Below, piece by piece: positions 1 to 5,498 of a stretch of DNA of 6,490 nt. Where the stretch lies: contig JARIET010000169.1 in NCBI GenBank assembly GCA_031127185.1, forward strand, positions 1 through 6,490, written 5' to 3'. Position 1 is the first letter of the stretch, and every line of letters begins with the position of its first letter. The position numbers and the translations under genes are program-made. The notes below the pieces were generated by a model, which ran no database searches, was not told the origin of the DNA, and worked only from the letters and a program-made list of their open reading frames with translations. The stretch comes from Gemmatimonadota bacterium. GTDB lineage: Bacteria; Gemmatimonadota; Gemmatimonadetes; Gemmatimonadales; Gemmatimonadaceae.

Positions 1-308
1 TCACGCGCCGTGTGGAACCGGCCCTGTCGGTTGAAGTACCAGGTGAGGTGTGAGTGGCCGTCAATCAGGCCGGGGAGCAGCGTGCGCGAACCAAGGTCGA
101 TCAGCCTCGCACCTGCCGGGACGCCGCCGCGTGGGCCTACGCGCACGATCTTTCCGTCCTGCACGACCACATCGGCATTGACGAAGGACTGCCCGCGGCC
201 GTCGATAACCCGGGCTGCCCGGAGTACCGTGACCGACTGTGCCTCGAGGAACGGCGCGGCACCGAACGTCACTACGGCTGCAAACAGTACCGGGCGAATT
301 GGGTTCAC
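1..308 (-). CDS. Exported amidohydrolase, N-terminal fragment (gene continues beyond the left edge)
   Basis: The first 102 residues of an amidohydrolase-superfamily enzyme are visible. The protein starts at a GTG (306-308) with a good ribosome site: AGGAG lies 7 nt upstream. Residues 1-24 look like a signal peptide, with cleavage likely after FLEAQ or just before it, so the enzyme probably works in the periplasm or outside. Residues 26-60 form the small beta-sandwich typical of the imidazolonepropionase-like group (ARVIDGRG, VVVQDGKIVRVG). The hallmark LPGLIDGHSHL follows, with metal-binding HxH at His85 and His87. The downstream TIM barrel, with the remaining His, Lys and Asp ligands, lies outside the window, so activity and substrate cannot be judged; secreted members often hydrolyse dipeptides or cyclic amides. 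The GTG overlaps the stop of the upstream membrane-protein gene (GTGA), so translation is probably coupled. Family assignment is confident; substrate is unknown. Confidence 0.9.
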   Translation of the reverse strand, partial: MNPIRPVLFAAVVTFGAAPFLEAQSVTVLRAARVIDGRGQSFVNADVVVQDGKIVRVGPRGGVPAGARLIDLGSRTLLPGLIDGHSHLTWYFNRQGRFHTAR

Positions 309-688
309 GTCGCGGCTCCTTTACGGGCAGTGAGTTCTCGAACCTTGCCGCCTGCGATCGCCAGCACCGGGCCGGTAATCGCCAGCGACCATACATGCCA
401 GGTTTCCTGCCCTTCGACGGGAAAGATGATCGTGTAGACGTGTTGCACGAAGATCATCGTCGCCAGGATGCCCGCGTGCACCATGGGGCGATTCTGGGCG
501 AGGGATGCCGTGGCATAGCCACCGAGCCCGGAAGCGAGTGCCGAGACAACGACCATTACAATGAGGAATGACGTGGGGAGGGTTCCACGCTGAATTCCCA
601 TAGCAAGCGCAATGGCGATGGTTGCAATCAGGACACTGAATGCCATGATCGCGAAGCCGGCGATGAGGGCGACGATGGTGCGCAGCAC
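305..688 (-). CDS. Small four-helix integral membrane protein of unknown function
   Basis: This 127-aa hydrophobic protein starts at a GTG (686-688), 6 nt after the stop of the pseudo-GGDEF gene. Four membrane segments can be read at about residues 4-30, 38-62, 68-91 and 97-116. A glycine/alanine-rich stretch (ALASGLGGYATASLA) closes the second helix, and the C-terminus is short and basic (KVRELTARKG). I see no catalytic motif, cysteine pair or signal peptide other than the first helix. The Shine-Dalgarno is weak (GGATAG region), which fits translation by ribosomes finishing the upstream gene. Its TGA stop overlaps the GTG of the amidohydrolase by 4 nt, so all three lie on one transcript. Small four-helix proteins of this kind are common as hypothetical genes; no function can be assigned. 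Its reality is supported by the helix pattern and the tight operon packing. Confidence 0.8.
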   Translation of the reverse strand: MLRTIVALIAGFAIMAFSVLIATIAIALAMGIQRGTLPTSFLIVMVVVSALASGLGGYATASLAQNRPMVHAGILATMIFVQHVYTIIFPVEGQETWHVWSLAITGPVLAIAGGKVRELTARKGAAT

Positions 689-694
689 GGGCGC

Positions 695-1894
695 CTATCC
701 GCGCGAGATGTTCGCTGCGGCTCGCGTGAGTTCGTCGCCACCTTCATAGAACTGAACGGCGACGGCCACATCCGCGCGCAGCGGCTCTCGTGATCCCGCA
801 ACGGTAAGCGGTGCCGCTCGCGCGGCAAGCATCTCGACCCGCGCCCGCGCGACCTGAGGTACGGCGCGCGGCATCACAATCATCAGTTCGTCGGGACTCC
901 ATCGGTACACGCGGTCGTGAGCGCGAACTGCACTGTTGAGCACGCCGGCCAGGTTGGCCACGAGGGCCTCCGCCACACCGCCGGACTGTTCAGCCGCCAC
1001 GCGCTGGTAGTTCGCGATTTTCATCAGGGCCACCGTCCCAAAGCTCGCGCGGGCGAACCCGAGCCCAAGCTGCGCATCGAATGCGCGCCGACCCAGCAGC
1101 CGTGAGGCGTTGTCGTAGAGGTCGCCGAGTGTGTCGCGGTCGTGGAGCAACTTCATATGCGCACGGGCGTCGTCCACCTCGTGGTGACCGTCTTCGATCA
1201 GCAGCCGGATCATCGCCCATGCCAGCGCAAGCTGCACGATGAGTTCGCCGTAGAATCCGTACCGAGCGAACCGGACCAACCAGGGGTTGGCCGTGACATC
1301 GGGCGCAATGCGCTGGAGGAGGTAGAATGTCGCCAGTGCCGCGCCGAGCATCGCGAGCGATGCCAGGCCGATGGCGGTGAGCCGCGAGCCGAAACCCTTC
1401 CGTGTGCGCGGGAGCGAGACAATCCGCCACGCGCCAAACCCATAGGCGATGGCGGTGACAGGCCCGAGGACGAGAGCGAGCGGAGCGAGCGGTGTTTGTC
1501 GAGTGTCAACAACGATTGCGAGCACAAGGGCCACGCCGATTCCCGCGGGGGCGAGCCATTTCTTTGTCGCGCCGCGGACATACAGCGAGATGCCGTTGAG
1601 CACCATTGCCACGGCCATAAAGCGAAAACCCATGAATGCCACGGCGGTGAGGTAGGTCGTCGCAGGGTTCGCAGGGTAGAAGACGCTTTCGGGATCAACG
1701 AATCGCTCGTAGAAGAGCCCGGCGGTGAGCGATACCGCCAGGAACACCCACGAGGTCTCCCAGGCACGAAAGTAGGGGCGCCGATCAGCCTGGCCGCGCA
1801 ACAGCGCGAAAACGGCCACGACGATGATCACGCCAAAGAGTTCGGTCAACGGACCGAGCGCGGCGAGATAGAGATTGGGAGAAAAACCGGACAT
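695..1894 (-). CDS. Seven-helix membrane protein with a degenerate GGDEF-like domain
   Basis: The 399-aa protein begins with seven predicted membrane helices, at about residues 8-33, 45-65, 79-106, 112-129, 137-160, 172-194 and 206-233. A charged, probably helical linker follows (232-256), then a cytoplasmic domain (254-399) laid out like GGDEF. The entry motif DxLTGLxNRRAF is recognisable but altered and carries an insertion (residues 254-272, ending GRRAF). The metal-binding strand usually reading LDIDxFK is LMKIANYQ (290-297). The signature R-(L)-GGDEF is RWSPDEL (331-337), followed by a normal MIVMP strand. Both glycines and the first metal aspartate are missing, so diguanylate cyclase activity is unlikely; it may instead bind nucleotide or act as a scaffold or sensor. 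The ATG has no clear Shine-Dalgarno and lies 28 nt after the DinB stop. The membrane half resembles 7TM sensor modules, ligand unknown. The fold call is inference; the topology is directly visible. Confidence 0.8.
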   Translation of the reverse strand: MSGFSPNLYLAALGPLTELFGVIIVVAVFALLRGQADRRPYFRAWETSWVFLAVSLTAGLFYERFVDPESVFYPANPATTYLTAVAFMGFRFMAVAMVLNGISLYVRGATKKWLAPAGIGVALVLAIVVDTRQTPLAPLALVLGPVTAIAYGFGAWRIVSLPRTRKGFGSRLTAIGLASLAMLGAALATFYLLQRIAPDVTANPWLVRFARYGFYGELIVQLALAWAMIRLLIEDGHHEVDDARAHMKLLHDRDTLGDLYDNASRLLGRRAFDAQLGLGFARASFGTVALMKIANYQRVAAEQSGGVAEALVANLAGVLNSAVRAHDRVYRWSPDELMIVMPRAVPQVARARVEMLAARAAPLTVAGSREPLRADVAVAVQFYEGGDELTRAAANISRG

Positions 1895-1922
1895 GAGCGG
1901 GAGCGGCGTGATCTGCCGCCGT

Positions 1923-2420
1923 CTAGCGATCCATCAGTGCACTGGGGGCCAGCGCCCCAACCGCCTTGTTCACGCCGGTCACAATGCGCCGGTGGTAGTC
2001 CATCTGACCGAGGTGGTAGCCGAGGTGCACCGCGAGATGGCCGATCAATCGCCCCGTCGGGAGCCGGGCGCCGGCAACCTCGAGCGGAAAGAGCTCGTTC
2101 ATTTGCGCATCGTCGAGCGTGGCCAACGAACGCGTCACTTCGTCCGACGCTGCCTCGATCACCCGGATCAGCTCGTCCCGCTCAAGATCCCGCGAACTGA
2201 ACTCGGCATCACGATCGCGCACGTACCCCGTTCCGCCAAGCTGAGCGCCGATGAACCAACGGAGATTGCCAGCGATATGCAGCGCGAGGGTCCCCGCCGA
2301 GTTGGGAAGCCCTGGCGGCAGGGCCCAGATTGCGGAGGTGTCGGGATACGCGAGCAGTTCGTCGCGAACCGTGGCCAACTCGCGTCCGAAAAATCGGGCG
2401 TAATCGTTCTTGGCGCTCAT
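1923..2420 (-). CDS. DinB-like (DinB/YfiT four-helix bundle) putative metalloprotein
   Basis: A 165-aa soluble protein with the DinB-superfamily pattern. His48 sits in the helix 2 motif TLALHIAGNLRWFIG, and a C-terminal helix reads GHLAVHLGYHLGQMDYH, with His128, His132 and His136 one helical turn apart. By analogy with YfiT-type proteins the metal triad is most likely His48, His132 and His136. The family includes thiol-dependent S-transferases (bacillithiol, mycothiol), maleylpyruvate isomerase-like enzymes and many uncharacterised members; the substrate here cannot be named. I chose the ATG at 2418-2420 because AAAGGAG lies 8 nt upstream and the next residues (SAKNDYARFF) start the first helix; an earlier in-frame start at 2459 adds 13 residues unlike the family and has no ribosome site. 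It is the first gene of the minus-strand cluster, reading away from the divergent peptidase gene. The length is normal for the family. Confidence 0.88.
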   Translation of the reverse strand: MSAKNDYARFFGRELATVRDELLAYPDTSAIWALPPGLPNSAGTLALHIAGNLRWFIGAQLGGTGYVRDRDAEFSSRDLERDELIRVIEAASDEVTRSLATLDDAQMNELFPLEVAGARLPTGRLIGHLAVHLGYHLGQMDYHRRIVTGVNKAVGALAPSALMDR

Positions 2421-2437
2421 TTGACCGACTCCTTTTA
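2413..2437 (-). promoter_or_regulatory. Ribosome binding site deciding the DinB start
   Basis: Read on the minus strand, AAAGGAG is followed by an 8-nt spacer and ATG. This is the best Shine-Dalgarno in the minus-strand cluster and fixes the start at 2420 rather than at the upstream in-frame codon at 2459. Confidence 0.75.
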
Positions 2438-2582
2438 GTCCACCGGCAAGATAATGCACGGTTGACGGGTCGGGCGCAGATTTCCGGCCTCCGGCTCCCG
2501 GGGCCGTGGCATACGGGTGACGGCCCCCTGCTGGAAATCCCGGGCGGTTTGTAATGTTCGGCCATCACTGGAGGACACAGAG
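2421..2582. promoter_or_regulatory. Divergent intergenic region, presumed promoters for both directions
   Basis: These 162 bp separate the start codons of the DinB gene (minus) and the M28 peptidase gene (plus), so promoters for both transcripts should lie here. No convincing -35/-10 pair is visible. The best plus-strand -10 candidate is TAATGT (2552-2557) with a poor -35 (CTGGAA, 2531-2536, 15-nt spacer). On the minus strand an AT-richer patch (GCATTATCTT, about 2449-2458) could be a -10, again without a good -35. The middle of the region holds nested inverted repeats. The regulatory role is inferred from gene orientation. Confidence 0.5.
2479..2539. repeat. Nested inverted repeats in the divergent intergenic region
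   Basis: An inner perfect 8-bp inverted repeat, GGGGCCGT (2500-2507) and ACGGCCCC (2520-2527), has a 12-nt loop. An outer 7-bp inverted repeat, GATTTCC (2479-2485) and GGAAATC (2533-2539), flanks it, with unequal spacers of 14 and 5 nt. A competing short hairpin, CCGT-GGCAT-ACGG (2504-2516), shares the inner left arm. This could be an operator for a dimeric regulator or an RNA structure in a leader. There is no U-run, so it is not an obvious terminator. In GC-rich DNA 8-bp repeats arise by chance, so a function is not established. Confidence 0.4.
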
Positions 2583-2585
2583 ATG
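2570..2585 (+). promoter_or_regulatory. Ribosome binding site deciding the M28 peptidase start
   Basis: GGAGG (2570-2574) lies 8 nt before the ATG at 2583-2585. The ATG is followed directly by a signal peptide. This outweighs the in-frame GTG at 2517, which would put 22 non-signal residues in front. Confidence 0.85.
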
Positions 2586-4847
2586 AGCCGAATTTTGCGT
2601 GCGGGTGCTACGCTGGGCGTGGCCCTGGTTGGAATCGCCGCTACCGCCGAGGATCCGCCGCTGCGCGGATACACTGCCGAGTCGAGCAAGGTCCAACGCG
2701 AATGGGAGGCAAAGTTCCGCGCGATTCCTGACCCGGCGCGCATTCGGGAAATGTTGCGCCGTCTGGCGGACCGCCCCAACCACCTTGGGTCGCCGCACCA
2801 GAAGCAAAACGCCGAGTACCTGCGCGATCAGTTCCGCTCGTGGGGCTGGCAGGCGGAGATCGAGGAGTTTCACGTCCTCTTCCCGACGCCAAAGGAACGC
2901 CTGCTCGAGATGGTCGCACCGACGAAGTTCGTCGCGCGACTGGACGAGCCCGTGTTGAAGGAAGACCCATCATCGTCGCAGAAGGCCGAGCAGCTCCCGA
3001 CGTACAACTCCTACTCAGGCGACGGTGACGTTACGGCGCCGCTGGTCTATGTGAATTACGGCACGCCGGCCGACTATGAGATCCTTGAGCAACGTGGAAT
3101 CTCGGTGAAGGGTGCGATTGTGATTGCCCGCTACGGCGGCAGCTGGCGCGGCATCAAGCCGAAGGTCGCATACGAGCGCGGTGCGGTGGGGTGCATCATC
3201 TACTCCGACCCCCGCGACGACGGCTACGCGCAGGGAGAGACATACCCCGTTGGCCCGTGGCGGCCGAAGGACGGTGTGCAACGCGGCAGCGTGATGGACA
3301 TGCCGGTGTATCCGGGCGATCCCACCACGCCGGGCACGGGCTCCACACCCGGCGCACAGCGGCTTTCGCGTGAAAACGCAACCACGATCATGAAGATCCC
3401 CGTGCTGCCCATCTCGTACGCGGATGCACAGCCGCTGCTCGCGGCGATGACGGGCCCAGTGGCGCCCGATGCGTGGAGAGGCGCGCTTCCCATCACCTAT
3501 CGCATCGGACCTGGTCCGGCCCGCGTGCGCCTCAAGCTCTCGTTCAACTGGACCATCACGCCGCTCTACAATGTGATCGCGAAAATCCCTGGCTCGACCC
3601 TGCCCGACGAGTGGGTCGTGCGCGGCAATCATATGGATGGCTGGGTGAACGGCGCGCAGGATCCGCTCTCCGGCCTCACGGCGGAGCTCGAGGAAGCCCG
3701 CGCGATGGGTGAACTCCTCAAGCAGGGATGGAAGCCCAGGCGCACCATCGTCTACGCGGCGTGGGACGGCGAAGAGCACGGGCTCATCGGTTCCACCGAG
3801 TGGGCGGAGACGCATGCCAAGGAGTTGCAGGCCAAGGCGGTGATGTACCTGAATACCGACGGCAACGGTCGCGGTTACCTGAATGCCGAGGGATCGCACT
3901 ATCTCGAGAACCTCGTGAACTCGGTGGCGCGCGAAGTTGAGGATCCCGAGACGAAGCAAACCGTCTGGAAGCGCTGGCAAGCTGCCGCTATCGCGCGCGG
4001 CGACGCCAGGATCAAGTCTGAGGCGCGTGGCGGGCGGTCGGATCTTCGCATCGGTGCGCTCGGCTCGGGTTCCGACTACACGCCCTTCATCCAGCACCTT
4101 GGTCTGCCCACGCTGAACATGGGATTTGGCGGCGAAGGCGGCGGCGGCATCTACCACTCCATTTACGACACGTTCACCTGGTACACGCGCTTCGCGGACA
4201 CGACGCTGACCTATGGGCGCGCGCTGGCGCAGGTGGCGGGCTCGATCGTGATGCGCACGGCCAACGCCGACGTGTTGCCGTACCAGTTTGAGCATCTGGC
4301 AGAAACCGCTCGCGGATACGCCACCGAACTCAAGGCGCTGCGCGACACAGAAGCGGCGCGCATCGCCGAGGTGAACCGGCTGCACGACGAAGGCGTATAT
4401 GCGTTGACGACGGATCCCTGGGCGCCGTTGGCACCGCCCAAACGTGAAGCGCTTGCACCGTACCTGGAGTTTGGCCGCCTCGACAACGCGCTGGACTCGC
4501 TGTCGCGCGCCGCCTCGCGGTACGAGCGCGCGCAGGCCACAGCGACTGCGGCGAACCTCGTGTCGATTGCGCTCAATCCGCTGAATGCGCTGTTGCGCAC
4601 GGCAGATCAGGAGATGCTGTTACCCGACGGGTTGCCGCGGCGGCCCTGGTTCAAGCACTCGCTCTACGCTCCGGGGTTGTACACGGGATACGGCGTGAAG
4701 ACGATGCCGGGCGTGCGCGAGGCGATCGACCTGCACGACTGGAAGCTGGCGAACGAACAGATCCTGAATGCGGCGTCCGCGCTGGACCGTGAGGCGGCGT
4801 TGATCCACAAGGCGGCGAACCTGCTCGACCGGCGGGTGGTGCCGTGA
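2583..4847 (+). CDS. Secreted M28 zinc metallopeptidase, glutamate carboxypeptidase II-like
   Basis: A 754-aa exopeptidase-type enzyme with the full three-part GCPII/transferrin-receptor layout. Residues 1-22 form a signal peptide (cleavage likely ATA|ED). A PA domain is inserted at roughly 125-300 (PLVYVNYG, VKGAIVIARYGG, GCIIYSDPRDDGYA, GDPTTPG). The M28 catalytic domain follows, and a helical dimerisation-like domain fills about 590-754. All metal and catalytic residues match human GCPII in kind, and most in spacing: His350 and Asp360 (GNHMDGWVNGAQDP), Glu397 (general base) and Glu398 (WDGEEHG), Asp426 (LNTDG), and Tyr524-His525 (IYHSIYD). The GSTEWAE glutamates of the calcium site (406, 409) are also kept. 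It should therefore be an active di-zinc peptidase acting outside the cytoplasm. The substrate pockets differ: GCPII's arginine patch aligns with an Asn/Gly-rich loop, and its Lys-Tyr pair reads Gly702-Tyr703. Glutamate specificity is thus doubtful. The stop overlaps the next gene's start. Confidence 0.95.
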   Translation: MSRILRAGATLGVALVGIAATAEDPPLRGYTAESSKVQREWEAKFRAIPDPARIREMLRRLADRPNHLGSPHQKQNAEYLRDQFRSWGWQAEIEEFHVLFPTPKERLLEMVAPTKFVARLDEPVLKEDPSSSQKAEQLPTYNSYSGDGDVTAPLVYVNYGTPADYEILEQRGISVKGAIVIARYGGSWRGIKPKVAYERGAVGCIIYSDPRDDGYAQGETYPVGPWRPKDGVQRGSVMDMPVYPGDPTTPGTGSTPGAQRLSRENATTIMKIPVLPISYADAQPLLAAMTGPVAPDAWRGALPITYRIGPGPARVRLKLSFNWTITPLYNVIAKIPGSTLPDEWVVRGNHMDGWVNGAQDPLSGLTAELEEARAMGELLKQGWKPRRTIVYAAWDGEEHGLIGSTEWAETHAKELQAKAVMYLNTDGNGRGYLNAEGSHYLENLVNSVAREVEDPETKQTVWKRWQAAAIARGDARIKSEARGGRSDLRIGALGSGSDYTPFIQHLGLPTLNMGFGGEGGGGIYHSIYDTFTWYTRFADTTLTYGRALAQVAGSIVMRTANADVLPYQFEHLAETARGYATELKALRDTEAARIAEVNRLHDEGVYALTTDPWAPLAPPKREALAPYLEFGRLDNALDSLSRAASRYERAQATATAANLVSIALNPLNALLRTADQEMLLPDGLPRRPWFKHSLYAPGLYTGYGVKTMPGVREAIDLHDWKLANEQILNAASALDREAALIHKAANLLDRRVVP

Positions 4848-5473
4848 CGCGCGCGCACCGCGCGGCATTGGCGTTAGCGGGAGCAGTTGCCCTTGCGGGT
4901 CCCGCCCGCAGTCAGACGGCGGCGCCGGAGTCGCGCCCGCTTGCGGGACTACTTCGTGACGTCACGTCGCTGACCTACGCGTCGGACGGCACGCTGCAAG
5001 CGCCGTGGCGCGTCCGGCACGACGGTGTGCTCCGCCGTGAAATTGCGGGAACATCGTATTGTGTACGCATCGTCATGCAGCGGGCGGCAACGGCATCGCC
5101 GGCGGATTCATCGCGTCTCTGTGTGGCCGGCGATACGGTCTTCACTGCTGAGCCAGACGGTGCCGTGCGCGCGACGCGGCCCATAGGCCCCGGGACGTCC
5201 CTCATTGTGCCTACGCGGGCGAAGGGAACCGCACACTACCAGACGCTTACTGCATCAACCGACACGATCGGCGGAATGCCAATACCCGTGGTGTTGACCA
5301 CGGCGACTACGCGCGACTCACTGGGTCGCGTGGTGCAGCGGCTGACGGAACGCTATGCGCCGGGTCTTGCCACAGCCACGCGCGGGGAATTCTCCGTCCC
5401 CGACAGCACGGTGCCCGGTGGCTGGCGCCAGCGGCAGGTGTTCGAACTGAAGAGGATCGAGCGGCGGCGGTAG
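4844..5473 (+). CDS. Exported protein of unknown function, coupled to the M28 peptidase
   Basis: This 209-aa protein starts at a GTG (4844-4846) that overlaps the TGA of the peptidase gene (GTGA), so the two are probably translated together. Residues 1-23 are a signal peptide (basic TRAHRAA, then an alanine/leucine core, cleavage near ARS|Q). The mature part is rich in alternating hydrophobic/polar stretches and looks mostly beta-stranded. Two cysteines, Cys73 (TSYCVRIV) and Cys93 (SRLCVAGD), could form a disulfide in the periplasm. Near the end, a strand-turn segment and RYAPGLATATRGEF (170-183) faintly recall the YxPGxG turn of TapB/DUF3108-like beta proteins, but this is only a weak likeness. 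No catalytic motif, lipobox or membrane anchor is seen, and the C-terminus is very basic (RIERRR). I do not recognise the family. Context suggests a partner, inhibitor or client of the secreted peptidase. Confidence 0.8.
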   Translation: MTRAHRAALALAGAVALAGPARSQTAAPESRPLAGLLRDVTSLTYASDGTLQAPWRVRHDGVLRREIAGTSYCVRIVMQRAATASPADSSRLCVAGDTVFTAEPDGAVRATRPIGPGTSLIVPTRAKGTAHYQTLTASTDTIGGMPIPVVLTTATTRDSLGRVVQRLTERYAPGLATATRGEFSVPDSTVPGGWRQRQVFELKRIERRR

Positions 5474-5485
5474 TTGGCGCCGCTC
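5459..5485. terminator. Possible shared hairpin between convergent genes
   Basis: A perfect 8-bp inverted repeat, GAGCGGCG (5459-5466) and CGCCGCTC (5478-5485), with an 11-nt loop spans the stop codon (TAG, 5471-5473) of the exported-protein gene. It sits at the tail-to-tail junction, 14 bp short of the VPS10-like stop. Position and GC content fit a transcription-ending hairpin usable from either side, but no T-run follows on either strand, so an intrinsic terminator is only a possibility. Confidence 0.35.
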
Positions 5486-5498
5486 AACCGGCACAGCG

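Noticed and set aside
10..571. Several plus-strand open frames over the amidohydrolase and four-helix genes
   Set aside because: They mirror minus-strand genes that have clear motifs or membrane helices; none has a ribosome site or recognisable domain.
1142..2200. Long plus-strand open frame (352 codons) across the pseudo-GGDEF and DinB genes
   Set aside because: It runs across two convincing minus-strand genes and their junction, and its product is a charged, repetitive sequence without a fold pattern.
2421..2459. Earlier in-frame start for the DinB gene at 2459
   Set aside because: The extra 13 residues are not family-like, and the strong AAAGGAG lies between this codon and the ATG at 2420.
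2462..2467. TTGACG as a plus-strand -35 box
   Set aside because: No -10-like hexamer occurs 16-18 nt downstream; the sequence there is GC-rich (TTCCGGCCTCC).
2517..2582. N-terminal extension of the M28 peptidase from GTG 2517
   Set aside because: The extension has no Shine-Dalgarno and would bury the signal peptide behind 22 residues. The ATG at 2583 has GGAGG 8 nt upstream.
3015..4385. Long antisense open frame (456 codons) opposite the M28 peptidase
   Set aside because: The plus strand encodes a complete, motif-rich peptidase over the same stretch. The antisense translation is low-complexity, rich in Arg and His, and shows no domain; it is expected from high-GC codon bias.
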